Shown piece by piece: positions 8,655 to 17,755 of a stretch of DNA of 64,000 nucleotides. The stretch's first letter is position 1, and each line of letters begins with the position of its first letter. Source of the stretch: Simplicispira hankyongi (GTDB lineage Bacteria > Pseudomonadota > Gammaproteobacteria > Burkholderiales > Burkholderiaceae_C); assembly GCF_003570885.1 (NCBI RefSeq), contig NZ_QXJC01000001.1, forward strand, positions 496,001-560,000, given 5' to 3'. The notes under the pieces were generated by a model. The model saw nothing but the letters and a program-made list of their open reading frames with translations. It had not been told where the DNA came from and ran no database searches. The position numbers were made by a program, and so were the translations under genes.

Positions 8655-10007
8655 TCAGGCGTAGTCACCCAGTTTGCAACCGAAGGCGTCCGGCGGCTGG
8701 ATCACCTTGTCGCCAGCAACGACTTCAACAACTTCCCAGAAATCCTCCGGATTCTTCATGTCCTTCTTGGCCTTGCCACGAACAATGACTACGGGGTGCA
8801 GGTACTGGTGGTCCTGCGGCCGGTAGGCAAAATCACCCAGCAGCGAAGGAATGACTTCGCCCTTTTCCCACTGCTTGATGACATCGGGCGGGTAGAAGCT
8901 GCCTGCCTCGGTCACCATGCGAGCCCAATGGGCAAAGCTGACGTAGGCGTTTTCTGCGCCCCACTCTGGGCGATAGCCGTATTTTTTGGAAAAGGCCTCG
9001 ACAAACATCTTGGCGAGGGGGTATTTGTCTTCCAGCGTCCACCAGAAATCGGTCGCCGCAAACACCCCGGCACTGATATCCACCCCGGCTTCCTTGGCAA
9101 AGAATGGAATTTGATAGGGCAGGACCAAGGTCATCTTGGGCAACAGACCAAACTGCTTGGCCTGCTGACTTGACAACACGGCATCCCGACCCCAATTGAC
9201 GTTAATGAGGAAATCGGCACCAGAATTGGCGATATTGGTCAGGTATTGACTGAAATCCTGCGTACCCAACGGGGACACCTGATTGGTCACCACCGTCCAT
9301 CCAGCTTCCTTGGTCAGATAATCCGCAACCGATTGGGTTGTGGTATGGCCATAGGTATAGTCCGGCGTCATGAAGGCGGCCTTGCGATTTTTGCCGAAAT
9401 TCTTCACCAACACCGGGCCGATCGCATTGGCCGCCATTTCCCCGAAAAACCCCTGCCGGAACCCGTAACGCACACAATCCTTGCCGGTGGTGTCATTCGA
9501 ACCGGAAATCCCTGGCATGTAGAGGATTTTTTCGCGCTGAGCAAACTTGTTCAGCGCCACCGCCACCGCCGACGAGGTGGAGCCGGTCATCAGAACAACC
9601 TTGTTGTTGTTGATGAAGGTCTGCTCCGACTGCAGCGCCTGGTTGGGCTTGGCAGCCGAATCCGCAGACACAAGACCCACTTTCTTCCCGAGCACGCCAT
9701 TGTTCACTTTGGGCGCGAGCTTCTTCATCAGGGGGTGGTTGGTATTCATGTGCTCGACCGCAAGCTCCCAGCCCTTGAGCTCGTCTGCGCCCTGCACCGC
9801 ATAAGCACCGGTCAAGGGAACAGCCGCCCCCAGATACACCGTATCGCCCTTGGACCCTTCGGGCCACGTACCCATGGCAGGCTTGTCGGCCGCATAGGCC
9901 CATTGCACGCCACCAAAAGTCGTCAGCAGAGTACCCGCACTCAACTGCAGAGCATCACGACGCGAAATGACAGCCGTCATCTCCTTTTGAGATTTAAAAT
10001 CTGACAT
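8655..10007 (-). CDS. ABC transporter substrate-binding protein, Peripla_BP_6 type, with Tat-like signal
   Basis: Periplasmic ligand-binding protein of 450 residues feeding the LivH/LivM-G/LivF importer. The N-terminus has a twin-arginine stretch SRRDALQ followed by a hydrophobic segment and AYA-A, which suggests Tat export; typical LivK proteins use Sec. Conserved family pieces include GAAVPLTGAYAVQG and the tail segment on a two-lobed fold. The ATG at 10007 is preceded by GAGGAAA at good spacing. Ligand unknown: amino acids, short amides or urea-like compounds are all possible. The upstream region carries a tandem 127-base repeat. Confidence 0.88.
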   Translation of the reverse strand: MSDFKSQKEMTAVISRRDALQLSAGTLLTTFGGVQWAYAADKPAMGTWPEGSKGDTVYLGAAVPLTGAYAVQGADELKGWELAVEHMNTNHPLMKKLAPKVNNGVLGKKVGLVSADSAAKPNQALQSEQTFINNNKVVLMTGSTSSAVAVALNKFAQREKILYMPGISGSNDTTGKDCVRYGFRQGFFGEMAANAIGPVLVKNFGKNRKAAFMTPDYTYGHTTTQSVADYLTKEAGWTVVTNQVSPLGTQDFSQYLTNIANSGADFLINVNWGRDAVLSSQQAKQFGLLPKMTLVLPYQIPFFAKEAGVDISAGVFAATDFWWTLEDKYPLAKMFVEAFSKKYGYRPEWGAENAYVSFAHWARMVTEAGSFYPPDVIKQWEKGEVIPSLLGDFAYRPQDHQYLHPVVIVRGKAKKDMKNPEDFWEVVEVVAGDKVIQPPDAFGCKLGDYA

Positions 10008-10876
10008 GTGTTTCCTCGTTGATTATTTCAATCCGAATAAACCCAGATTGGACCCGATAGTTTACAAATATTTGCAGCGATGAAAATCTGCCGACCATCG
10101 GGCCACGCCGACATCGATCAAAACCACAAAAACACGCCATTAAGAATAATAGCTTGCCGTTTCATACCCGAAACAACGCCAATTTATCACCACAGGAAAT
10201 ATCTTGAAAGACTGGAAAACCCTGCAATGAAATCTCCGCAAATGCCGTCATTCGTAAGGCATATGTAAGATAATAATAGCTTGTTGCCTCATACCTGAAA
10301 CAGTACCAATCTAGCACCACAGGAAACAACTTCAAAGACTGGAAAACCCTGAAATGAAATCTCCGCAAACACCAACACTCGTCAGGTATATGTAAGATAA
10401 AGAAGGGCGACATTGTCAATCAATGCCTGATTCAATAGTTCCGGTCAACACCAGCAGCCCGCTCGCTTCGCTTCATTCAAACAGATCCGAATGTGTCCAG
10501 CATCGCGCTTCATCGCCCTTTTAGATCGTGATCGTCCGGGGTGCGACAGGTAACAGGTAGAGTCGGTGCGCATGCCAGTGCCTTCCAGGTTCTCGCGTGT
10601 TCCTGCGTATCGTCAGCATCTGTCTGGTGCAGCGCACACCTGATGCTTTGCTCGCCACTCAATGGCGCCAACGCATGCATTCCGCCGAGTTGACTGGGCT
10701 GGCGAACTGCCTTGCGCATGACCGATGCCTTGGGATGTCCCGTATCACTCCTTGCGACGTGTGGTGCAGGACATCCCTTGCGAAAGGATGCTACTGTCGC
10801 CGGAATTTTCTGAATGCCCATACTTGAGAGGCAAGCAAGGCATTTTTCATAGCCCCATGGGGATTGCATCTTTACT
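10008..10876. other. Long intergenic region between the binding-protein gene and dusA
   Basis: 869 bases without a convincing gene. The part next to the transporter (about 10020-10440) is AT-rich: the 60 bases from 10141 have 22 G+C by count. It holds the two 127-base repeats. The remainder to 10876 is of ordinary composition. A 126-codon minus-strand reading frame at 10510-10890 has no recognisable family and overlaps the dusA start. The promoters of both divergent genes must lie here. Confidence 0.7.
10145..10398. repeat. Tandem imperfect duplication, two 127-base units
   Basis: Unit 1 is 10145-10271 and unit 2 is 10272-10398, adjacent and of equal length. By hand alignment they differ at about 21 positions (roughly 83 % identity) with no gaps. 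The best conserved block is actggaaaaccctg followed by aatgaaatctccgcaaa. Unit length is not a multiple of three, and no reading frame is shared. Function unknown; the position upstream of the binding-protein gene suggests a regulatory or leader role. Confidence 0.9.
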
Positions 10877-11899
10877 GTGAACGCCTGCACACCTACCCCC
10901 TCGTTCTCGCCCTGGCGCCTCTCCGTTGCCCCGATGTTGGACTGGACCGACCGCCACTGTCGCTACTTTCACCGGTTGCTCAGCCGACATGCGCTGCTGT
11001 ATACCGAAATGGTGAACGCAGGCGCCGTTCTGCACGGCGGCACGGAAAGACATTTGCGGCGCAATGAAGAGGAGGACCCAGTGGCCCTGCAACTGGGTGG
11101 ATGCGAACCGACAGCCCTCGCGCTCGCCGCGCGGCAGGGCGAAGCATGGGGATACCAGGAAATCAACCTCAATTGCGGCTGTCCCAGCGAGCGCGTGCAG
11201 CGCGGCGCCTTTGGCGCCAGCCTCATGAAGGAACCGCAGCTCGTGGCCGATTGCGTCAAGGCCATGCGCGATGCCGTCCAAGTGCCCGTGACGGTCAAGC
11301 ACCGCATAGGCATAGGCCGCGATGAAAGCTACGACTTCGTGCGCGATTTTGTCGGCCAGGTGGCCGATGCGGGTTGCGAAGTCTTCATCGTGCATGCACG
11401 CAACGCCTGGCTGGAGGGGATCTCGCCCAAGCAAAATCGCGAGATTCCACCACTGCGCTACGAGGTGGTGCACCGGCTCAAGGCCGACTTTCCGGCTCTA
11501 ACCTTCGCCCTCAACGGCGGCCTGGCGAGTGACGACGCAGTCACCGCACAGCTGGCCGGACTCGATGGCGTGATGATCGGGCGTGAGGCGTACCACAACC
11601 CCTGGTGGCTGGCACGCTGGGATGCGCTGTATTTCGGTGCCGCGCCCCAGGCGCTTGAGCGCGAAGCCATTGAGGAGGCCATGGTGGACTACATGGCACG
11701 CGAACAAACACGCTACGGTACACCTTGGCCCTCGGTTGCGCGCCATATGCTGGGACTGCGCCACGGCCTGCGCGGTGCACGCCTGTGGCGTCAGGTATGG
11801 AGTGACCACCACCTCAAGGAATGGCCAGCGCACGCGGTCATGGTTCGCGCCCGGGCCGCGCAAAACGCCGTGCAGGATCGTGCCGATCAACCCGCCTGA
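10877..11899 (+). CDS. dusA: tRNA-dihydrouridine(20/20a) synthase DusA
   Basis: FMN-dependent reductase that makes dihydrouridine in the D-loop of tRNAs. The 340-residue protein carries the family blocks VAPMLDWTDRHCRYF, LLYTEMV, ALQLGG, the catalytic-Cys region EINLNCGCPSERVQ, VTVKHRIG, FIVHARNAWL and GREAYHNP. These match DusA rather than DusB or DusC. The start is the GTG at 10877; no earlier in-frame start is seen. Its last 13 bases overlap the convergent GGDEF-EAL gene. Confidence 0.93.
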   Translation: MNACTPTPSFSPWRLSVAPMLDWTDRHCRYFHRLLSRHALLYTEMVNAGAVLHGGTERHLRRNEEEDPVALQLGGCEPTALALAARQGEAWGYQEINLNCGCPSERVQRGAFGASLMKEPQLVADCVKAMRDAVQVPVTVKHRIGIGRDESYDFVRDFVGQVADAGCEVFIVHARNAWLEGISPKQNREIPPLRYEVVHRLKADFPALTFALNGGLASDDAVTAQLAGLDGVMIGREAYHNPWWLARWDALYFGAAPQALEREAIEEAMVDYMAREQTRYGTPWPSVARHMLGLRHGLRGARLWRQVWSDHHLKEWPAHAVMVRARAAQNAVQDRADQPA

Positions 11900-14664
11900 G
11901 CCACACGCCGTGCAACCCACCCAGCAAGCGGTTCCGGGCGGCCAAAAAAATACCCCTGGAACACGTCACAGCGGTTGGCCGCCAGAAAATCTGCCTGTGC
12001 CTGCGTTTCGACGCCCTCGGCCACGACGCGCAAACCGAGGTTGCGTGCCATGGCAAGAATGGTCTGCACGATGGCGGTGTCGCTGGGGTCTATGGGTGTG
12101 TCCTGCACGAAACTCCGGTCTATCTTGAGTTCATAGAGCGGCATGCGCTTGAGATAGGCCAGGCTCGAGTAACCGGTGCCGAAGTCATCGATGGAAAAGC
12201 GCACCCCAAGCGCAACCAGCTCTCCCATGCGCGCGATGGTCTGCTCCATCTGCTCAGCCAGCAGGCTCTCGGTCACTTCCAACACCAGATGGTCGGCACG
12301 GGCACCGCTCTGCGCAAGCAAGGATTGAACCCTGGTGACAAAGCCCTCATGACGAAACTGGCGCTGGCTCACGTTGACCGACAAGGGCACCAGCACACCA
12401 GCCGCCTGCAGTTGCGCCAGCGCGGTGCAGGCCTGCTCGACCATCCAGTCACCCATATGCACGATCAGGTCCGATGCCTCGGCCACAGGGATGAATTCGA
12501 CAGGTGAAATGGCGCCGCGCTGCGGATGCTGCCAGCGCATCAGCAACTCGGCACCGACCACCGCGCCACCCAGTTCCACCTGGGGCTGCACAAAGGCGCT
12601 GAGCTGGGCAGTGGCAAAACCCACTTTCAAATCCTGCTCCAGCGCCAAACGCCGCTGCACGTCCGCCTGCATGGCAGCTTCAAAGAAGCAAATGCGGTTG
12701 CGTCCCAGATCTTTCGCCCGGTACATGGCGGTATCGGCTTCACGCAAAAGATCTTCCACGGCTTCGCCTTGTTTGGGAAACAGGGTCAGGCCAATGCTGA
12801 CGCTGCTTGCAAAGCCGTATCCGCCAATGCTGAACGGAGCATCCAGAGCTCCGCGCAGGCTCTCTGCAAGCCGCAACGCCAGCAGGCTTGCCGTATCGAG
12901 CTGGTCTGACAAATCAATGGCCAGCACCACAAATTCGTCCCCCCCAATATGGGCCACAGTGTCGGTAGCAGGCACAGCCTGTGTCAAACGCTGCGCGACC
13001 TGCACCAGCAAGGCATCGCCAGCAGAATGTCCATGCGCGTCGTTGATATGCTTGAAATGGTCCAGATCCAAAAACATCAGAGCACCCACGCGGCCCGCAT
13101 GCGTTGCGGCGCTCAGCGCCTGAGCCAGTCGATCGAGCAACATCCTGCGATTGGGCATTCCCGTAAGCGAATCGAAATACGCCAGACGGTACGTTCGTTC
13201 TGCTGCCTGCTTGCGCTCGGATATATCCCTCAGCAGTGCAATGAAGTGCGTCTCTGTGCCCAGTCCCGCGCCATGTTTGCGCGCCACCGACAGCTCAAAC
13301 CAGCGGCTCTGACCGTCCACCATGAGCTGCAATTCATGCCCGGACGAATAGCCGCGCGCAGTTGCAGTCTCCAAGGCCGCGCGGCAACCGAATGCCGTTT
13401 TGCTCGAGGCCGCGTCAAGCAGGCTCTTGCCCAGCAGTTGCCCTGCCTGAGCATGCAGCGCAGACCCAGGGGCATTGTGGCAATGCAGCACGCATCCCTG
13501 TGCATCGAGTTCGAACATCCAGTCCGGCGTAGCGTCCAGCGTGGCCTGCAAATCGTCACGCGTCTGGCGCAACTCCCGTGTCATGCGTTCGGCCAGCGCC
13601 ACGGCGTGATCGCGCCGAGTGGACAGGAACCAGGTAAACCACCCTACCGTCAGGCTCAGTACCGTGGCCAATAGCGCGACCAGGTTGCGCTCGCCCGAGT
13701 CAAATCGCTTGGCAATCATCGGCAGGGGCTGAGCCGCCACGGTCCAGGTACGCCCCGCCACCGGCAACGAACGCACGGATTGCCGCTTTAGCGGAGCACC
13801 TGTCACGAACCCTGGCGCTTGGTAGATAAGGGAGGCCGGTTGATTCATCGGCCCGTCGAAGATTGCGATGGCAACCTCATCGCCAACCAGTTGTCCTATG
13901 CCTTCGACAAAGTCCTTGATGCGAAACGGGCCCGAGACCCATCCCGTCAATGCAGCCCTTCGCTCTTCAACCGACCCAAGTGGCTGGCCAGCAGCGTACA
14001 TCGGCAGGTACATGACCGCGCTGCGGTCGGTACGCAGGCCTACATCTTGGCGCAGAAGCAAGCTGCGGGTCATGGCGGGAAGACCCGAGTCACGCGCCTG
14101 GTTCTGCGCCTCCAGTGCTTCAGGCACGGTCGCGGTATCCACACCGATCACGCGCAGGTTGTCTTCCGATTGCGGTTCGATCAGCGTCAACGGACGGTAC
14201 TCATCGCGACCAGCCGGAGCTCGCAGTCGATAGTCCAGAACACCAATGGCACGCATACGCGATACATGGGCTGCGGCCTCCCCACCCTTGACACGCACGA
14301 TGTAGGCCACTGCCTGCAGGCCGGGCAAAACATGCTGCAGCTTGAGTTGCGCAACATAAGCGTGGAATTCCGTACGGTCAATGGATTCGGACGCCTCGTA
14401 GTACCCCTTCAGTCCGCGCAGCACAATCTCGTGAGCCGTCACACGGTCCTCAAGCGCATCCACAATGCGCTCCAGTGCCCTGCGGTATGCCGCATTTCGC
14501 TTGGCCTCGACCTGCCGGCCTTCGCCAGACCAGTACAGCGCAGTGGCCAGCAGCAAGACAAGGCTGATCACCGGCCCCATCAGGGTCGGCAGGCGCCAAT
14601 GGCCTTGTTGGGTCCGAAAGCGTCGAAAGAAGAAATGCGGCGCAAACATGCAAGGGCAAGTCAA
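11887..14664 (-). CDS. Membrane CHASE-PAS-GGDEF-EAL protein (c-di-GMP turnover)
   Basis: A 925-residue inner-membrane protein. A first membrane helix (about 25-45) precedes a CHASE-type periplasmic sensor (about 70-290). A second helix follows (about 328-348), then a PAS domain (about 365-485), GGDEF (574-578) and an EAL domain in which the motif reads ELL (706-708). EAL catalytic residues look complete (NVSQ, EVTES, DDFGTG, LKIDRS, AEGVET, QGYFFGRP). The c-di-GMP inhibitory site is not intact: the RxxD position reads PATD. Both synthesis and breakdown are possible. It is transcribed divergently from the alarmone synthetase and ends inside dusA. Confidence 0.9.
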   Translation of the reverse strand: MTCPCMFAPHFFFRRFRTQQGHWRLPTLMGPVISLVLLLATALYWSGEGRQVEAKRNAAYRRALERIVDALEDRVTAHEIVLRGLKGYYEASESIDRTEFHAYVAQLKLQHVLPGLQAVAYIVRVKGGEAAAHVSRMRAIGVLDYRLRAPAGRDEYRPLTLIEPQSEDNLRVIGVDTATVPEALEAQNQARDSGLPAMTRSLLLRQDVGLRTDRSAVMYLPMYAAGQPLGSVEERRAALTGWVSGPFRIKDFVEGIGQLVGDEVAIAIFDGPMNQPASLIYQAPGFVTGAPLKRQSVRSLPVAGRTWTVAAQPLPMIAKRFDSGERNLVALLATVLSLTVGWFTWFLSTRRDHAVALAERMTRELRQTRDDLQATLDATPDWMFELDAQGCVLHCHNAPGSALHAQAGQLLGKSLLDAASSKTAFGCRAALETATARGYSSGHELQLMVDGQSRWFELSVARKHGAGLGTETHFIALLRDISERKQAAERTYRLAYFDSLTGMPNRRMLLDRLAQALSAATHAGRVGALMFLDLDHFKHINDAHGHSAGDALLVQVAQRLTQAVPATDTVAHIGGDEFVVLAIDLSDQLDTASLLALRLAESLRGALDAPFSIGGYGFASSVSIGLTLFPKQGEAVEDLLREADTAMYRAKDLGRNRICFFEAAMQADVQRRLALEQDLKVGFATAQLSAFVQPQVELGGAVVGAELLMRWQHPQRGAISPVEFIPVAEASDLIVHMGDWMVEQACTALAQLQAAGVLVPLSVNVSQRQFRHEGFVTRVQSLLAQSGARADHLVLEVTESLLAEQMEQTIARMGELVALGVRFSIDDFGTGYSSLAYLKRMPLYELKIDRSFVQDTPIDPSDTAIVQTILAMARNLGLRVVAEGVETQAQADFLAANRCDVFQGYFFGRPEPLAGWVARRVAQAG

Positions 14665-14835
14665 TGCACCCGAAAGAGGTGCCGTGGTGCATTATTGATG
14701 CAGTTGCCGGCACTGAGTGCGCGGCCGGGTCAATATCGCCATCGCAGTGCAGACACGACTGGCGTTGCAAGCGAACCCGTCTGGCTGCGCGCCAATGCCA
14801 AACCAGCCACAATGCCCCTCCTTCGCAACGACACC

Positions 14836-15900
14836 ATGCCCACATCCGAATTTGAACGCGAGCGAGCACGATTCCTCGAATTTCATACGCTGCATGCTGC
14901 GCAGTGGCACGCTGCAGCGGCCGCCTATGCAACGCAGCTGCAGGGCATCCTGGCGGGGCCAGTTCCTGGATGCAAGGTGGACTGGCGCATCAAGGACCCG
15001 CACGAGGCACTACGCAAGTTCTCGCGCAAATACCGCGCGAGCCTGGAAGAAAGTGGAACTCCTTACGAAATTAGCCACTACCTGAGCGACATGATCGGCC
15101 TGCGCGTGGTCTGCCTGTACGAAGACGAACTGGAGAAAGTGGCCACCACCGTGCGGGGCCATTTTGAAGTGATCGACATGACCGATAAGGTCAGCGCGGT
15201 CGAGGCTACGGAAGCGTCTTTCGGCTACAAAGGCCTGCACTTAGACCTGCGCCCGATACCCACACACGCAGCGGACGCGGTAACCGGGCCCAGGGATGCC
15301 TTTGAATTGCAAATCCGCACCGTCATACAAGACTCCTGGGCCATCCTGGACCACAAGATCAAGTACAAGAAAGCCATCCCCAGTCCGCTCAAGCGCCGTA
15401 TCAATGTGCTGGCAGCCCTGTTTGAACTGGCTGATCGGGAATTCAGGCAAATCCGCGACGAGACCGAGCTCGAATTGCGCGCAGCGCCAGACGAGAGCGA
15501 GGACGAGCGCCCAAGCGATGCCCCTGCCACACAGCGCGATGTTGCCAACAGCCAACTCAATGCTTTCACATTCCTGAAGATTGCGACGCACTTCTTCAAG
15601 GATTTCGAGTTCGAGCCGCACAAGGTCGATGGCTTCGTGGAAGACATCCACGGCTGGGCTCCGGATATCAACCGCGCACGTTTCAATCACCTGGTGCGCA
15701 GCCACATCGGAACCGTCAAACGCTACCGGCTGTTCCTGGAGGAGAAGGATGGCGGGGGGTCGTTCAACCCCTACACCGTGATGCGCCATTGCCTGTACCT
15801 TGGTAACAAACAGGTCTTCACTGCAGCCTTGCGCAAGGTGGCCAGAACAAGATTTGATACCTGGCTTCAGTCGAATGCAGGGCGAGATAAAAATCAATAA
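14836..15900 (+). CDS. Small alarmone synthetase, RelA/SpoT domain
   Basis: GTP pyrophosphokinase domain protein that makes (p)ppGpp from ATP and GTP/GDP. The 354 residues lack the HD hydrolase and TGS/ACT domains of long RelA/SpoT. Synthetase residues are all present: RIKDPHEALRKFSRKY (51-66), DMIGLR (85-90), GYKGLH (130-135), ELQIRT (157-162) and DHKIKYK (172-178). The C-terminal half (about 200-354) is longer than in RelP or RelQ and is unassigned. I chose the ATG at 14836; one at 14812 in the same frame is possible. It lies 171 bases from the divergent c-di-GMP gene. Confidence 0.87.
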   Translation: MPTSEFERERARFLEFHTLHAAQWHAAAAAYATQLQGILAGPVPGCKVDWRIKDPHEALRKFSRKYRASLEESGTPYEISHYLSDMIGLRVVCLYEDELEKVATTVRGHFEVIDMTDKVSAVEATEASFGYKGLHLDLRPIPTHAADAVTGPRDAFELQIRTVIQDSWAILDHKIKYKKAIPSPLKRRINVLAALFELADREFRQIRDETELELRAAPDESEDERPSDAPATQRDVANSQLNAFTFLKIATHFFKDFEFEPHKVDGFVEDIHGWAPDINRARFNHLVRSHIGTVKRYRLFLEEKDGGGSFNPYTVMRHCLYLGNKQVFTAALRKVARTRFDTWLQSNAGRDKNQ

Positions 15901-16054
15901 AATGGGCCAGACCGCTTATCTATATTGAATTGTTAGCTCTCTTTAAGATAGCCATCTTTGGCAAATTCTCCCATTCCAGGTCTGCACGCTGTCCCTCACG
16001 CGACTTCTTATGCGTACTAGTACGGGGCTGCAGTCGTAACAGATCGCTGCTATA

Positions 16055-16065
16055 TTGCACTGCAA
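16055..16065. promoter_or_regulatory. Dyad upstream of phaZ
   Basis: ttgcactgcaa is an inverted repeat (TTGC, three bases, GCAA) located 18 bases before the phaZ start. PHB genes in several bacteria are controlled by PhaR binding TGC-rich dyads. The assignment here is inference only. Confidence 0.3.
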
Positions 16066-16082
16066 CATAAACGGATTCGCCC

Positions 16083-17753
16083 ATGCTCTACCAGATTTAC
16101 GAAACCCAGCGCTCGTTCATGGAGCCGTTTGCCGACTTCGCCCTCGCCGCGTCCAAGCTCTACAGCAACCCGGTACTGCCCTTTCAGAAATCGGCACTCG
16201 CACAGCGCATGTCTGCGGGTTACGACTTGTTGTACCGCCTGTACAAGGACTACGAAAAGCCCGCGTTCAACCTCAACACCGTACAGGTCGATGGCGTAGA
16301 AATTGCCGTTCACGAGCGTATAGAGATCGACAAGCCTTTTTGCGAATTGCGCCGCTTCAAACGCTTTTCGGACGACTCGGCCACGCTGACCAAGCTCAAA
16401 AACCAGCCCGCAGTGCTCATTGTCGCCCCCCTCTCCGGCCACTACGCCACGCTCTTGCGCGACACGGTGCGCACCATGCTGCAGGGGCATAAGGTGTACA
16501 TCACCGACTGGAAGAACGCCCGGCTGGTGCCGCTTTCGGAAGGCGCTTTCCATCTGGACGATTACGTCAACTACGTGGAAGACTTCATTCGCCACCTGCA
16601 AGGCAAATACGGCAACTGCCACGTCATGAGCGTCTGCCAGCCCACGGTGCCCGTCCTCGCAGCCGTCTCGCTGATGGCCAGCCGGGGTGAACAGGTGCCG
16701 CTGTCCATGACCATGATGGGCGGCCCCATCGATGCGCGCAAATCCCCTACCAGTGTGAACGATTTGGCGGTCAAGCGCGGTTACGAGTGGTTTGAAAGCA
16801 ATGTCATCTACCGAGTCCCCGACAGTTTTCCGGGCAAAGGCCGGCGCGTGTACCCTGGCTTCCTGCAGCACACGGGCTTTGTCGCCATGAACCCCGACCG
16901 CCATGCGGGCAACCACTACGACTACTTCAAGAACCTCATCAAAGGCGATGACGCCAGCGCCGATGCACACCGCGCCTTCTACGACGAATACAACGCTGTG
17001 CTCGACATGGACGCGGATTACTATCTGGAAACCATTGCGACCGTGTTCCAGAAGTACGAGTTGGTGAACGGCACCTGGGATGTGCGCGCACCCGATGGCA
17101 GCCTTGAGCGCGTGCGCCCCCAAGACATCAAACACTCTGCTTTGCTGACCGTGGAAGGCGAGCTGGACGACATCTCCGGCTCAGGCCAGACCCGCGCCGC
17201 GCACGCGTTGTGCAGCGGCCTTCCGGCCAAGGAGGAGCGGCACCTCGAAGTCAAGGGCGCAGGGCACTACGGCATCTTCAGCGGCCGACGTTGGCGCGAG
17301 ACGGTCTACCCTCAGGTGCGCAACTTCATTGCCGAGCACCAGCTCGGGGTGTCCAGCGCCCCTGTGCCTGCGCCTGAAGCACCCAAAGTGGCCGTAACCA
17401 AAGCCGCAACTGCCAAGAAAGCCGTCGCAGTGGCGCCAGCACCTGCACCGCGCAAACCTGCCAGCAAGCGGGGGGGCGCATCTGCCGCTACCCGTGCGAC
17501 GGCCAGCAAGAAGGCCACCGCAGCCGTCGCTTCTGAGCCAGCCAAGGCTCTGCCTTTGCCAGTAAAACCTGCACGCACCACTGCCGTGGCGCCGACGCTT
17601 GCCACACGCTGGGTAGACCCGGCACCCGCCGAGCGCCCTACCGGCGCGGCCGCTCCTGCACAAGAGCCAGAGGTCGACGCGAAAGCCACGGTCGTGACGG
17701 ACGCACCGCCATCGTCTGAAACGCCCAAGCCGGCATCGCGCAAGAAGGTCTGA
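16083..17753 (+). CDS. phaZ: Intracellular PHB depolymerase PhaZ with Lys/Ala/Pro-rich tail
   Basis: Mobilises stored poly-3-hydroxybutyrate from cytoplasmic granules. Residues 1 to about 415 match the PhaZ1 type of Ralstonia, including the opening MLYQIYETQRSF and a Cys nucleophile box SVCQP with Cys185 (Cys183 in Ralstonia PhaZ1 from memory). The total of 556 residues exceeds the usual length by about 135. The extra C-terminus (about 420-556) is low-complexity and rich in AKK, APAP and KPA, resembling the histone-H1-like tails of PhaF/PhaM-type granule proteins. rnfB follows after two bases. The synthesis genes phaCAB lie 12 kb away. Confidence 0.92.
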   Translation: MLYQIYETQRSFMEPFADFALAASKLYSNPVLPFQKSALAQRMSAGYDLLYRLYKDYEKPAFNLNTVQVDGVEIAVHERIEIDKPFCELRRFKRFSDDSATLTKLKNQPAVLIVAPLSGHYATLLRDTVRTMLQGHKVYITDWKNARLVPLSEGAFHLDDYVNYVEDFIRHLQGKYGNCHVMSVCQPTVPVLAAVSLMASRGEQVPLSMTMMGGPIDARKSPTSVNDLAVKRGYEWFESNVIYRVPDSFPGKGRRVYPGFLQHTGFVAMNPDRHAGNHYDYFKNLIKGDDASADAHRAFYDEYNAVLDMDADYYLETIATVFQKYELVNGTWDVRAPDGSLERVRPQDIKHSALLTVEGELDDISGSGQTRAAHALCSGLPAKEERHLEVKGAGHYGIFSGRRWRETVYPQVRNFIAEHQLGVSSAPVPAPEAPKVAVTKAATAKKAVAVAPAPAPRKPASKRGGASAATRATASKKATAAVASEPAKALPLPVKPARTTAVAPTLATRWVDPAPAERPTGAAAPAQEPEVDAKATVVTDAPPSSETPKPASRKKV

Positions 17754-17755
17754 CC

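Noticed and set aside
10145-10398. The tandem 127-base units as a CRISPR array
   Set aside because: Only two directly adjacent units of equal length with no spacers, and no cas genes in the window.
10510-10890. 126-codon minus-strand frame before dusA
   Set aside because: No recognisable domain, no ribosome binding site, and it overlaps the dusA start.
13819-14835. Upstream extension of the alarmone synthetase frame
   Set aside because: The open frame runs antisense through the GGDEF-EAL gene; RelA/SpoT similarity begins only after the ATG at 14836.
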